Below, one piece after another: positions 9,030 through 18,296 of a stretch of DNA of 64,000 nt. The DNA is from Fuerstiella sp. (GTDB lineage: Bacteria; Planctomycetota; Planctomycetia; Planctomycetales; Planctomycetaceae). The DNA lies in contig JAKVAZ010000007.1 of the NCBI GenBank assembly GCA_022447225.1, positions 298,475-362,474 on the forward strand, in the 5' to 3' direction. The notes below the pieces were generated by a model. The model ran no database searches and had not been told where the DNA came from. It was given only the letters and a program-made list of their open reading frames with translations. The position numbers and the translations under genes were made by a program. Positions within the stretch are counted from its first letter, which is position 1. Each line of letters begins with the position of its first letter.

Positions 9030-9800
9030 TCAGCAGTTCGACGACGGCGGGGCCGATAGACTTGTCAAACAGGCGGCTGCAGCAGTAGCCACATTGAGAG
9101 ATGAAACGGGTCCGTCACCGGGCAGTGAACAAAGCTGATCGCATTTTTCCCGGGTCAGTCGCCTCAGCCCATCAGCTTCATTTCCCAAAATCAGCATCCA
9201 GTGACGGTCTCGACGCAGATTTCGGATGCTGGTCGTTGATCGTTCGCACGTTCCCAGTACCCAGATGCCTGCGTCCTGCACTGTTTTGATTGCCTGCGCC
9301 AGATTGGACACCTGCGTATACGGAACATGTTCCACTCCGCCGGCCGATACATCGCACACCGTTTCAGTGACCGAAGCGCTTTTGTCACGCGTCATCACAA
9401 TTCCGCAGACTCCGAAGAATCCGGCCAGGCGAAAAAGGGCGCCAAGATTCTGTGGATCCTGGACTGTGTCGAGTGCCAGCCAGAGTTTGACGGGTTGTTC
9501 CGATCGGGGAAGTAGCCCCGACAATGGAACCGGGGAAGGTGGTTCAACGAGAGCTGAGTTTCCGCCGGTTCGCTGCGTGTGCTGACTGCTTCGACGCTGA
9601 CGAGATGCCGTGTTGTGACTCGTCACCGAAATTCCGTGTTCGGCTGCCTGTTTAGCTACATGTTTCCATGTTGTTCCATGGCGTCCACTGCGAATTTGGA
9701 TTGATTTGACTGCGGCAGGTCGCTGTTGCAGTGCAGCGAGGATCGAATGAGGATTCTTCAGCCGATACATGGATAAAAAGTCTGCAGACAGGGAGATCAC
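9030..9800 (-). CDS. rlmB: SpoU/TrmH-family RNA 2'-O-ribose methyltransferase, RlmB-like
   Basis: 256 residues from GTG 9800; an ATG at 9770 (MYRLKNPHSILAAL) is equally possible because neither has a clear Shine-Dalgarno. The three SPOUT motifs are present: DTVQDPQNLGALFRLA with the catalytic Asn/Arg region, LGNEADGLRRL, and the knot-forming SSLNVATAAAACL. A short N-terminal L30e-like substrate-binding domain precedes a Ser/Arg-rich linker. RlmB methylates the ribose of G2251 in 23S rRNA using SAM; TrmH-type paralogues act on other RNA sites, so the exact position is inferred. Confidence 0.85.
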   Translation of the reverse strand: MISLSADFLSMYRLKNPHSILAALQQRPAAVKSIQIRSGRHGTTWKHVAKQAAEHGISVTSHNTASRQRRSSQHTQRTGGNSALVEPPSPVPLSGLLPRSEQPVKLWLALDTVQDPQNLGALFRLAGFFGVCGIVMTRDKSASVTETVCDVSAGGVEHVPYTQVSNLAQAIKTVQDAGIWVLGTCERSTTSIRNLRRDRHWMLILGNEADGLRRLTREKCDQLCSLPGDGPVSSLNVATAAAACLTSLSAPPSSNC

Positions 9801-9931
9801 AACTGTGAAGTGAGCGAAACGGCCGCAGTCCTGATGAGATTCTGTCAGGCGGATCCTGACCAGGCAGCCAGCGACTGAGATAGCGCTACGGCTACGATGA
9901 AGGAAACATACAATCAGGCTGTGAAGAGATA

Positions 9932-10474
9932 CTAGAGCAGTTCGAACAGGGTTTGAGTTCTCAGGATGGCGGCGTTCTCCGGAAATGTATGAAAGGCATG
10001 GATCACCAGGCCCTCAGTGAGGACATCGCACTTCAGTTGACTGATGCAGTCGGGACTGTGACTGGTCGTACCAGGAATCGTGATCGCCAACGTCGCACTT
10101 TTTGCGTCCGATTCCATTTCCCGATGCAGCTGCAGATATATGTCAACAGGAACGTGCTCCAGTTGGTAGCTGCAGTGGTATCGGACCCCGGACAGGTCAA
10201 TCATGTGCGTCCTGTAGCCAATGAGTCGACGATGGATTACTTTTAGACGTTCGGGCAGACTGTGTTGCCTGGTCGTAACCACTTCTGTCAGGGTCTTGTC
10301 ACTGGTTCGAAACACAAGCATATGTCCGCTCATGCCCAGACGGACTGTAGCCCGGTGCCCGCCGACAGAAAACGAGCAGGTCCGCACTGACTCAAACAGT
10401 TCCGGATGAAGCGGCCGTTCATAGGTACGCAGTACCATATCGGTGACGTCAGGACGCGTGAGCTGAACAGGCAT
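9932..10474 (-). CDS. DUF2617-like protein
   Basis: 180 residues, all beta-rich, with HPELFESVRTCSF near the start and conserved-looking ERLKVIHRRLIGYRT in the middle. It resembles the DUF2617 family of actinobacteria and planctomycetes, whose function is unknown; the match is from memory. No signal peptide, membrane segment or catalytic motif. Its neighbours are 130 bases (rlmB) and 500 bases (regulator) away, all on the minus strand, so no operon partner is evident. Confidence 0.55.
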   Translation of the reverse strand: MPVQLTRPDVTDMVLRTYERPLHPELFESVRTCSFSVGGHRATVRLGMSGHMLVFRTSDKTLTEVVTTRQHSLPERLKVIHRRLIGYRTHMIDLSGVRYHCSYQLEHVPVDIYLQLHREMESDAKSATLAITIPGTTSHSPDCISQLKCDVLTEGLVIHAFHTFPENAAILRTQTLFELL

Positions 10475-10972
10475 GAAATGTCTCTCGCTGCTCTCAATGA
10501 TGCGATGTCACATCTGCGGATGGGAACCGGTGCGATCACTTCCTCTGACAGAGGATCACTCTGTTCATATTTGCTCCAGTAGCGTTCCGATTGCAACTCT
10601 GAAGGAATAAGTGTTTTTTAGAGATCTATCATTCGTTTGAATCGTCAGGGTTTTATGTTGCAGAATCCCATTTAACTGCTAGCCGCGTTAATCCTGATCC
10701 TTCCGGATTCGACCCGGTGGGCTTGATTCTTTGAGTCAGTTTCAATTCGACAATTCTGTATTGAGCCATACCGAAACACATTTGTAAAAGAAATGCACTG
10801 ATGTTTGTGATCTCTCACCAACTTTGCAGTCTTATATTTGCTCATTTTTGATCAACGGCTGCGTTTACTCATCCTTGATGGCGTCGAGGTTAAAAAGAGT
10901 TGGATTGCAGGGGGCAACGTTCATCAGCGACAGGTTAGATATCACTGCTGCCACACCCAATGATTTATATGT
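10475..10972. other. Intergenic region
   Basis: About 500 bases without a convincing gene. The 3' half is A/T-richer than its surroundings. No tRNA, clear terminator or operator seen. Confidence 0.4.
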
Positions 10973-12346
10973 TTAACTCGGGTTTTTATCTTGGCCGATT
11001 CCGATTGCTTTGAGACGTCGATAGAAGCTGGGGCGTGTCAGTCCAAGTCGGCGAGCGGCTTCGGCCTTGTTGCCGCCGCACGATGCCAGGGTGGTTTCCA
11101 TGATTCTTCGTTCTGCAGTACGCAGCAGTTCATCGAGTGACTGAAAGGGTTTTGCGCTGTCAGGTGCCACACGCTGAGCTTCCATTCCCGCTCGAAATGC
11201 GAAGGACAGATCTTCAACTCCAATGACGTTCCCGGTACAGCTGCGACAGGCGTCATGAATCACCTGTTGTAATTCTCGGACGTTTCCCGGCCACTGATAT
11301 TCCAGTATTTTTTCGGCAACCTTTCGTGACAGTTCAACTGGGACGGTTTGATGCTGTCGTCGGTTGTTTTGAATGAACGCATGTGCCAGTAGCAGGACAT
11401 CCCGTCCTCGACGGTGCAGTGGCGGCAAAAAGATTTCAATCGGAGCAATCAACTGATGAAATTCATCCAGCATCCATCCTTCTGCGACGACGCGTTCCAG
11501 TGGAACACTGCTTGTTGCAGCTATCCGAACGGAAGGAAAGACGGATCTTTGTTTCAGCAGCCACTGCTGAACTTCTCTGGGTACTCGTTCAACGTCTACC
11601 AAAACCAGCAGCCCCGGATACTCATGGCTGCCTGTTTGTTCTGCAGAGAAACTCTGAATCTGACGCAATGCGTTATAAATTGCGTCAGTTGACAGCAGGC
11701 TGCAGCAGACAGGAACGAATGAGGAATCGCCAGCGGGGCCACCTGTGTGAACACACTGAGCAAGATGACGTCTTCCGGTTCCGGGATTGCCGGTAACCGT
11801 GAAATGGCAGTCAGAATTCTTCAGCAGACCGGCCAGTTGTCGCGCACGGACCATTGAGTGGTCAGCACCGATAAAGGAGTTCCAGCCGTAGCGATTTCTG
11901 AAGTCGGCTCGCAATGCCGCAACTTCGGCATGGAGCTGCTGACCGGGTGAATGCTCAAAGATATGTTCAGATCCGGAGTCTCTGTTGGTTCGCAACACCA
12001 CCACTCGTTCGATCTGGCCGGATGCGCTGCTGATCGGAATCGAACAGAATTCCGAACGGACAACTCCACCGGACGCGGTTGGCAGTACGCCCCGCCACAG
12101 CTGAGTCTGTCCCTGCCAACTTGCCGTTGTCGGATTGAATGCAGCAGCCAGCAGATCGGCGGCTGTTGTTTTTTCGGCATCCGGACTGTCGCATGAGAGC
12201 CCTTCAATTTGTGAGGCAGGCCAGCCTGTCCATGACGCCATACCCGGGCTGAAGAACCTCACTCGCCGTTTCGCATCAATGATGCACACACAGCTGTCCG
12301 TATCGACCAGCAGGTGATCCAGCAGATTCCTGCGCCGTGAACTCAC
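10973..12346 (-). CDS. NtrC-type transcriptional regulator with PAS domain, lacking GAFTGA
   Basis: 457 residues in three parts: an N-terminal PAS domain (about 12-130, SCVCIIDAKRRVRFFSPGM), a central AAA+ domain (about 150-390) and a C-terminal Fis-type helix-turn-helix (GGNKAEAARRLGLTRPSFYRRL). The AAA+ part is degenerate: Walker A is GNPGTGRRHLA with Arg in place of the usual Lys, Walker B is LLVLVDVERV rather than LFLDEI, and the GAFTGA loop that contacts sigma-54 is missing. The arginine-finger region (PLHRRGRDVLLL) and QWPGNVRELQQV remain. It is therefore probably a DNA-binding regulator that does not activate sigma-54. GTG start; its first bases overlap the stop of the upstream transporter (GTGA), implying co-translation. 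Confidence 0.85.
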   Translation of the reverse strand: MSSRRRNLLDHLLVDTDSCVCIIDAKRRVRFFSPGMASWTGWPASQIEGLSCDSPDAEKTTAADLLAAAFNPTTASWQGQTQLWRGVLPTASGGVVRSEFCSIPISSASGQIERVVVLRTNRDSGSEHIFEHSPGQQLHAEVAALRADFRNRYGWNSFIGADHSMVRARQLAGLLKNSDCHFTVTGNPGTGRRHLAQCVHTGGPAGDSSFVPVCCSLLSTDAIYNALRQIQSFSAEQTGSHEYPGLLVLVDVERVPREVQQWLLKQRSVFPSVRIAATSSVPLERVVAEGWMLDEFHQLIAPIEIFLPPLHRRGRDVLLLAHAFIQNNRRQHQTVPVELSRKVAEKILEYQWPGNVRELQQVIHDACRSCTGNVIGVEDLSFAFRAGMEAQRVAPDSAKPFQSLDELLRTAERRIMETTLASCGGNKAEAARRLGLTRPSFYRRLKAIGIGQDKNPS

Positions 12347-13734
12347 TCAACTGTTCCTCCGACGGTGCCATATGATTCTGAAAGCATCCGTTCTGCATTC
12401 CGGGTACTTACTTCATCCTCACGGCGCTGTGATACCATCAGGCTGGGAATCTTTCTCAGCAACAGGATGATCATTAAACAGATGATCCCGTTGATTGACG
12501 TGGCAAAACCTTTAGAAATCAGCGTTTCAATAGCTCCGGTGATAAGTCCGGCAATGGTTGCAGCCATACAGCCTGTCATCAGAATGATGGTTCGACTGTT
12601 ATACTTACATGAGTCAATGAAGGATTCACCGGTTAAACCACTGCAGCCGCACCAAATTGCTGCGGCTACCGCTCCCTGGCAGATCAGCAGTGGTTGTTCC
12701 CAGTGGGCCGGAATCCACGGCGCCGTTCCGTAACTCAGTGTTCCGATTATACACACAGGAACGAGGAGTACAGCATAACCCGTTGTTGGAACTACCGCCT
12801 GAAAGACGAATGTTCCCAGTAATCCGCCTGACACAGTGAGGAGCGCGATCGGCCAGGTTACTCCACAGACCAGTCCCGGCAGAACAGTGAAGGCAGTATA
12901 AACCCCTGCACAGGCGATGCAGCATCCAAGCCACACGGGTATCGGCGTCCATTCGGAGCGAAGGCCGCAGCAGTCGTCTGATTCACAGACATCGGTTGCC
13001 GCCCTGTTGTCACTTCCGTCTGCGGGACTGGTCGACGGAATCGCGCGCTGCTCAGCCAGTGTTGCGGATTTGTCAGAACAGAGTATCGAAGGGGCGTCAG
13101 CTGGATGGACCGAGTTTTCAGAAAAGGACTGTGTTCGGGGCGGACGGACGCAGAAAATGAGTACGGCGCATATTAATGCCATGATCACGTTCACACCGGC
13201 CAGAGATGTCGTGTTCAGTGATGCCGTCAGCACTGCCAAAATTCCACCCACATAAAACATAGAACTGTGGATTCTCATTCCTCGCCACAAGCGTGTTGGG
13301 GAAAGTGCTCTTCGGGTCATTTCTGCCGATGGTGTCCATTCACCAAATGATCCGAATCCAGTCAGTAGACAGCCTGTGACCAGGCCCCACGGAACGGAGC
13401 CGATGGTGACGGCGAGGATTCCGAAGGCCGTGCTCAGCAGGCCGATTCGTGTGGCTGTATGAAGTCCCGCAGCACGACTGAATTTTGAGTACAATGGAAA
13501 GCTGGCACCGGAGGCAATCAGCAGACCTGCGCTCATCAACGCCGAGTACATTGGCACAAAAGTCGGGTGAGTTTGGTTCTCGCTCAGTCGGATGAATGGC
13601 AGGAAAACTGCGTATCCACAAACCACGTGATGCAGCAGACCGCAGATCGCTGCGGGATGATTCGTGGTGAGCGAGACACCGGAACTGTCTTTTTCAGACT
13701 TCTGATCCGAATGAGTATTCTGCTGCAGTATCAA
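12343..13734 (-). CDS. MFS-like multi-pass membrane transporter
   Basis: 463 residues with about 12 hydrophobic segments in two blocks separated by a hydrophilic loop (roughly 205-260). The topology and the Gly-rich helices (LLTGFGSFGEWTP in the first half) suggest a major facilitator; no substrate-specific motif is recognised. A TTG start at 13734 has GGAG ten bases upstream, so I accept it. The stop overlaps the regulator start by 4 bases, so the two are probably one operon and the regulator may control or sense this transporter's substrate. Confidence 0.65.
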   Translation of the reverse strand: MILQQNTHSDQKSEKDSSGVSLTTNHPAAICGLLHHVVCGYAVFLPFIRLSENQTHPTFVPMYSALMSAGLLIASGASFPLYSKFSRAAGLHTATRIGLLSTAFGILAVTIGSVPWGLVTGCLLTGFGSFGEWTPSAEMTRRALSPTRLWRGMRIHSSMFYVGGILAVLTASLNTTSLAGVNVIMALICAVLIFCVRPPRTQSFSENSVHPADAPSILCSDKSATLAEQRAIPSTSPADGSDNRAATDVCESDDCCGLRSEWTPIPVWLGCCIACAGVYTAFTVLPGLVCGVTWPIALLTVSGGLLGTFVFQAVVPTTGYAVLLVPVCIIGTLSYGTAPWIPAHWEQPLLICQGAVAAAIWCGCSGLTGESFIDSCKYNSRTIILMTGCMAATIAGLITGAIETLISKGFATSINGIICLMIILLLRKIPSLMVSQRREDEVSTRNAERMLSESYGTVGGTVE

Positions 13735-13851
13735 GTGTCATCTTCTCCGTCGTGTTCCGGCCTGGTGCCCGAGTTTTTCATGCATCGTCGGATGCATTGG
13801 GTCCGACAGCAGACATTCTCGAAATGAGGCTGGATATTTCAGCAGTGCCGT

Positions 13852-15132
13852 TTAGCCGACGGGGAGTTCGTATCCTGCGCGGCGTGGTCGACTGAGAAAC
13901 GTATTTGCCTCATCGTCATTTTCGAACTGTTCCGTATCTGCATCCCAGATCAGTTTCCGTCCAAGTTCCCGTGTGATATTTACGAGATGGCAGACACTGA
14001 TCGAGCGGTGTCCAATCTCTACATCTGCATTTGGCTTTTCACGTGTCTTGATGCAGGTTAGCCAGTTTGCCAGATGTGGCCCGGCCATCCAGTCTGAGGT
14101 GTCCCATTTTTTCTGTTCGTCCGGATCCGGAGCACCCGTGACGAAGTCGGCGGGATTCGTGGCGAACCGATTACGGTTGATTTCCATTTTTGCCCGGGTT
14201 CCCACGAAGACGGCTCCTCCTTTTGGGCCACGTTTAAGCTCAAAACGTACGAGAATACCGTCTGCGTACTTCATGGAAACTCTGCCATTAGTTCCCGGTG
14301 TTTCCGGCCAGAGTTCTCGTGGACCTGTGAGACTCTTTCCCAGTGCAGACTGGATCTGATCGACTCCATGTGCTCCCCAGTTTGTCATTTCGCCACCGGA
14401 ATAGTCCCACCACTGCATCCAGCGAAACTGCAGGTGTCTGCTGAACGGACGAAGCTCAGTTGGCCCGCACCACATGTCCCAGTTATTTCCGTGCGGTACC
14501 GGCTCTTCGGGGATTTTGCCGACACCGGGATACTTTATTGGGCCGGTGTAATTGAGTGCCTGAACGAGTTTGATGTCTCCAAGGCCGCCTTTGCGAACCA
14601 GTTTACAGCAAAACCGATTCAACTCCATTGTGCGCTGTTGTGTACCCACCTGAAACACACGATTGTGACGCCGGACCGCCTTGACGACTTCCCTTCCCTC
14701 CTGAATATAGGCAGTCAGTGGTTTTTCGGCGTAGACGTCCAGCCCGGCTTGGCAGGCTCGTATACAGGCGAGTGAACGACCATGGTCCGGTGTGCCGATG
14801 ATGACCGCGTCGAGCTGTTCCCTGTCCAGCATCTCCCGATAGTCGGTGTATTTTGGGAATTCTGTCTGGACTGTTTTTTCAGCGTCGAGCATCTGCCGCA
14901 TGTAGCAGTCCGAAATTGCCACAAGTTTTCCGGGTGCGGGAAGCTGTCGCATCAGCTGGCGAGCTCTGTTTCCTGTACCAATGACACCAACGCGAATTTG
15001 CTCACTGGCAGGGGTGCCGCCGACTCGTCCATGAACTTCCGCATGGACAAACAACGGAGTTGACAGTGTCGCGCTTGTCAAAGCCGAAGACTTCAGGAAA
15101 CAACGTCGGGAATTGGGAGATGTTTGAGACAT
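13852..15132 (-). CDS. Tat-exported Gfo/Idh/MocA family oxidoreductase
   Basis: 426 residues; ATG preceded by AGGAA. The N-terminus has a twin-arginine signal (SRRCFLKSSALTSATLSTPL), so the folded, cofactor-loaded enzyme should be exported. The Rossmann fold follows with VGVIGTGNRA and the family signature AEKPLTAYIQEG (Lys of EKP is the usual catalytic residue). The C-terminal part has the NWDMWCGPTELRPF and WWDYSGGEMTNWGAHGVDQ blocks typical of the large exported planctomycete subgroup. The reaction is an NAD(P)-dependent oxidation/reduction of a sugar or cyclitol; the substrate is unknown. Stand-alone gene. Confidence 0.92.
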   Translation of the reverse strand: MSQTSPNSRRCFLKSSALTSATLSTPLFVHAEVHGRVGGTPASEQIRVGVIGTGNRARQLMRQLPAPGKLVAISDCYMRQMLDAEKTVQTEFPKYTDYREMLDREQLDAVIIGTPDHGRSLACIRACQAGLDVYAEKPLTAYIQEGREVVKAVRRHNRVFQVGTQQRTMELNRFCCKLVRKGGLGDIKLVQALNYTGPIKYPGVGKIPEEPVPHGNNWDMWCGPTELRPFSRHLQFRWMQWWDYSGGEMTNWGAHGVDQIQSALGKSLTGPRELWPETPGTNGRVSMKYADGILVRFELKRGPKGGAVFVGTRAKMEINRNRFATNPADFVTGAPDPDEQKKWDTSDWMAGPHLANWLTCIKTREKPNADVEIGHRSISVCHLVNITRELGRKLIWDADTEQFENDDEANTFLSRPRRAGYELPVG

Positions 15133-15819
15133 GATGATTCCTGTGAGTGGCCGGGCCCGGTCCTGACTGACATTCTAGTCTGAAATCGTAAGCTTCGACA
15201 TGCGGTTAACACACATGATGCTGCATTCGTCTTCAGTCAGGCTGTTACCGGTGAATAGACGCCTGCGGTTGAAATCCGGAGCAACACATCAATGTGTGAG
15301 AATTGTGTCAATCACTTGTTTATGAAGAATGCGTCGCCGAAACCCGAATACATAACATTTATACACGGCGTGATGAATGTTACTCGTTCGAGACGAACAT
15401 CAGAGAGATCAGAGCAGCCAGGAAAATGGATTTGGTTGTTGAGTTTTTCTGCGTCCGTCGGCTCTTATCGTGGCGAATGTTTCGCCTGCGGGCAATGCTT
15501 AAGACTGTTTGCGGGTTTATGCGTGTCTGCCGTGCGGACGGTGTCCGTGACAGAATCTGAATCAGGTTGTGATGCGACACTCATAAAAATCACCGGTACG
15601 AATTTATGGCTGCATACGTCGAGTGTCTTTGTGCCCGTATGTACTCCGGCCAAATCCGGAGCGGGATCCTGAAGCTGACAAGTGGAGGTGTCCCGGGTGG
15701 CATGCGGACGGCGACGTGGTTTGTTCCTTTTGTTCGACGAATGCACGGACTTGTCGACGATTGAAGATGTAGACCGCAGCCGATTCGGGCTAACGCACGG
15801 ACCCTAATCCGAGTCGTCT
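15133..15819. other. Long non-coding stretch
   Basis: About 690 bases between two minus-strand genes. Open frames such as 15292-15672 (plus) are Cys/Ser/Arg-rich, lack a ribosome-binding site and match nothing. No RNA gene or repeat seen. Confidence 0.4.
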
Positions 15820-16533
15820 TCATTCCGCCGGATACATCTGACTGATCAGCAGTCCGGCAAAGACAACAGTTGCTGTTTCAATCCGCAGGATTCCCTCAGG
15901 CCACGAGATTCGCTTTGCTCCGTAGTCAGACGCCTGCAGGATTTCTTCCGGGGTGAATCCGCCTTCCGGACCTATCAGTAACAGTGTGTCACATCGTTCC
16001 GTCAAGGTTGTATTCCCGGAGATGTCTCCAGGATGCGCTATTGAAATTGCCTGCCTCTGTGCCCCGGCGATTCTCAGGGCCATCGAAAATTCAGTGACCT
16101 CGTGAATTTTCATCAGACGATTCCGACCGGACTGTTTCATTGCTCCGATAACAGTCGTTCGCAATTTGTCCAGCTTTGACTGTCGAGGATCAACGACCGA
16201 TCTCACTGTGCGAAGCGGTACAAATTCGTCAACTCCCAGTTCTGTCAGTTTTTCGACCATCGACTTCAGTCGATCGCCTCTCGGTGGTGCAGCAGCGACG
16301 ACGAGGCGTGAGCGGTTTAGTGTTACCGGTCGACGCAAATCCTGTAAAGTCAGGCTTACCCTGTTACACGATATGTCGGCAACGGATGCAGAGGCCGATG
16401 CGCCGGTACCGTCAAACAGTTCGACCTGATCGCCAACAGACAGTCGCAGGACACGCCGGACGTGATGAGATTCCGATTCGTCGAGTTCTGCCGTCTGTCC
16501 GCCGATGTTCATGCAGTAGAATCTGGCGGGCAT
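15820..16533 (-). CDS. rsmE: 16S rRNA (uracil-1498-N3)-methyltransferase RsmE
   Basis: 237 residues from the ATG at 16533, with AAAGGA ten bases upstream. The N-terminal PUA-like domain (ARFYCMNIGG...HHVRRVLRLSVGDQVELFDG) is followed by a SPOUT knot: VEKLTELGVDEFVPLRT, LLLIGPEGGFTPEEI and WPEGILRIETATV are the family's conserved blocks and form the SAM pocket. It methylates N3 of U1498 in the decoding centre of 16S rRNA. The length is normal. It lies 43 bases downstream of the RND adaptor gene. Confidence 0.93.
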   Translation of the reverse strand: MPARFYCMNIGGQTAELDESESHHVRRVLRLSVGDQVELFDGTGASASASVADISCNRVSLTLQDLRRPVTLNRSRLVVAAAPPRGDRLKSMVEKLTELGVDEFVPLRTVRSVVDPRQSKLDKLRTTVIGAMKQSGRNRLMKIHEVTEFSMALRIAGAQRQAISIAHPGDISGNTTLTERCDTLLLIGPEGGFTPEEILQASDYGAKRISWPEGILRIETATVVFAGLLISQMYPAE

Positions 16534-16575
16534 CAAGCTGCATTCCTTTCGCTGTCGTCAGCAGCGGTTGATCCG

Positions 16576-18021
16576 TTATTCGAGAATCGCATCACTAACC
16601 GGTGCGTCGTGCGATGCCTCAAGAGACCTCTCCTGAGGCATCGTCGATAGTAGTTCGACTACAGAATTCTGCAGCGTCTGGAGTTCTCCGGTCAGGTCCG
16701 TGGTTGTCTGGACCTCGATATTCTGTCCGTTTTCCAGGAGAGTCAGATTTGTGGTTGCAATCTGTTCTGAGCCATTCAGACCTGTAGAGACCACAACCAG
16801 AGACTTCAAACGCCGTCCCTGTGTGATTTTCTGTCGCCGAACCTTGTGGTCCGAACCGACAACGAAAACGTGGTCATTAAGGATCGCGGTTCTGGGAATA
16901 ATAATACCCTCGTGTTCATCGCCGGTGATACGTGCCTGAACAAATGTACCCGGCAACAGAGCGTTATTCCGGTCGTCGTTGACGACGTTGACAAAAACGA
17001 GGATTGTCCTTGTTCCCGGATCGGCTTCCGGGGCCACACGACCAATCGTGCCCGTCCATTCCGCGGCAGCAGATTCACTTGTGGCGACATGCACGGTCGG
17101 CTGCTTACCCGCATTCACAGAGGCAGCAATCTGTCTCCAGTCCTCCAGGCCAATGGCCACCGGGATGTCAATGTTGTCCGGACTGGTGAGCCGAAACAGG
17201 GGTTCGCCCGCGCGGATGTACTGTCCGCGTTCAGTCATCACTTCGCTTAGCACACCATCAAAGGGAGGAAGAACGCGCGTTCGTTCCAAATTGTCTTCGG
17301 CCTGTTGAAACTCCGCCTGAGCCGAGGACAGACGTTCTTTAGCAGCTGCAATTTGAAGTGGGAACAGACTCACCTGATTGGACAGCTGGATGATGGTGTC
17401 TTTCTGACGGTTGAGATCCACCAGTGCTCTGTTCATTTCAGATTCAGCCCCGGCATTCAGGTCAACTGCCCGGCGAAACCGATCGTACTCCTGTTGGAAT
17501 GTGAACACATCAGTCTGTGACTTCTCCAGCAGACGTCTGCTGTTAACCTGCTGTTGTCGCAGCTGTTCGAGCTCGCGTGTGGTTTCACTGATCCGGTTTC
17601 TCAACTGTCGAGCTCGATTCACGTAGTCGCGATCGTCTATGTGAACCAACACGTGACCCTCAACGAATTGAGTTGGTTCGTCTGCGGAGATCAGTGTGTG
17701 TTTTGCGGTGACGTGCTGACCGACTTCCAGTTTTGGATGGACGTCAACGATCTGACCGCTGACCTGAGCAGCTACCACCGCCTCAAGGTCGGCAGCAGCT
17801 GTTCCATACGCGGTGATAATTTCGCGAAATTTCACCGGGATGACCGTAAACGTATCAATATTGAGTGGAGACACCACCACTTCTTTAGACTGGACACCTG
17901 GCTTCTGTGCGCTCAGGGTCACATAACCGATTCGGGACGTCAGCAGAATCACCAGAATCGCAATCTGAGAGATTACCGTACGTCGCAGCAGTGTCCGATA
18001 TTTATTGTCAGCCTCCTTCAT
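16576..18021 (-). CDS. RND/HlyD-type efflux periplasmic adaptor protein
   Basis: 481 residues, N-terminally anchored by one TM helix (VISQIAILVILLTSRIGYVTL). The order is lipoyl/barrel-sandwich half (VVAAQVSGQIVDVHPKLEVGQHV), a coiled-coil hairpin (about 140-250), the second lipoyl half (RTRVLPPFDGVLSEVMTERGQYIRAGEPLF) and a beta-barrel (GTFVQARI). Such adaptors join an inner-membrane pump to an outer-membrane channel; no pump gene lies in this window, so the partner is elsewhere. It starts five bases after the stop of the small double-TM gene, indicating translational coupling. Confidence 0.88.
   Translation of the reverse strand: MKEADNKYRTLLRRTVISQIAILVILLTSRIGYVTLSAQKPGVQSKEVVVSPLNIDTFTVIPVKFREIITAYGTAAADLEAVVAAQVSGQIVDVHPKLEVGQHVTAKHTLISADEPTQFVEGHVLVHIDDRDYVNRARQLRNRISETTRELEQLRQQQVNSRRLLEKSQTDVFTFQQEYDRFRRAVDLNAGAESEMNRALVDLNRQKDTIIQLSNQVSLFPLQIAAAKERLSSAQAEFQQAEDNLERTRVLPPFDGVLSEVMTERGQYIRAGEPLFRLTSPDNIDIPVAIGLEDWRQIAASVNAGKQPTVHVATSESAAAEWTGTIGRVAPEADPGTRTILVFVNVVNDDRNNALLPGTFVQARITGDEHEGIIIPRTAILNDHVFVVGSDHKVRRQKITQGRRLKSLVVVSTGLNGSEQIATTNLTLLENGQNIEVQTTTDLTGELQTLQNSVVELLSTMPQERSLEASHDAPVSDAILE
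16612..16643. repeat. 10-bp inverted repeat inside the 3' end of the adaptor gene
   Basis: CGATGCCTCA and TGAGGCATCG are perfect complements 12 bases apart, about 35 bases before the adaptor stop codon. As RNA they form a stable hairpin within the coding sequence. There is no U-tract, so it could slow 3' decay or separate rsmE expression rather than terminate. Confidence 0.55.
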
Positions 18022-18026
18022 ACGGA

Positions 18027-18191
18027 CTATCGCTCTCGCAGGTGAGTACCAGCTGCAAAGAGAATGATACCTGCCAGCAGACAGGCAGGCATGACCACCA
18101 GCGGGATACCAAACTGCAGCTGAAATAATACAAGCGCCGGAAGGGCCGACAGTACCACAAGCTGCAGAAAGAATCCAATTTGGTTTTTCAC
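18027..18191 (-). CDS. Double-TM microprotein (54 aa) coupled to the RND adaptor
   Basis: A GTG-started 55-codon frame directly upstream of the adaptor gene. The translation begins VKNQIGFFLQLVVLSALP and ends in THLRER. It consists of two hydrophobic helices (IGFFLQLVVLSALPALVLF and PLVVMPACLLAGIILFAA) joined by a short Gln/Gly turn. The stop at 18027 is five bases before the adaptor ATG. The even hydrophobic pattern and coupling argue that it is real although no strong Shine-Dalgarno is visible. It may be an accessory membrane subunit of the efflux complex; this is inference. Confidence 0.6.
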   Translation of the reverse strand: MKNQIGFFLQLVVLSALPALVLFQLQFGIPLVVMPACLLAGIILFAAGTHLRER

Positions 18192-18296
18192 TGAAGCAGG
18201 CCTTTACACCAGAGACAGGTGTTTTGTGGTGGTTTGTCTGAACGCGTCTGCTACGTCCGAATCAAGTGTCTGAGGTACGCAGTGTGTCTCGGCAGG

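Noticed and set aside
10700-10740. T-loop-like GATTCGACCC suggesting a tRNA
   Set aside because: No matching acceptor stem, anticodon arm or D-arm could be drawn around it.
15292-15672. 126-codon plus-strand frame with several Cys
   Set aside because: No Shine-Dalgarno, no domain, and equal-length competing frames on the other strand.
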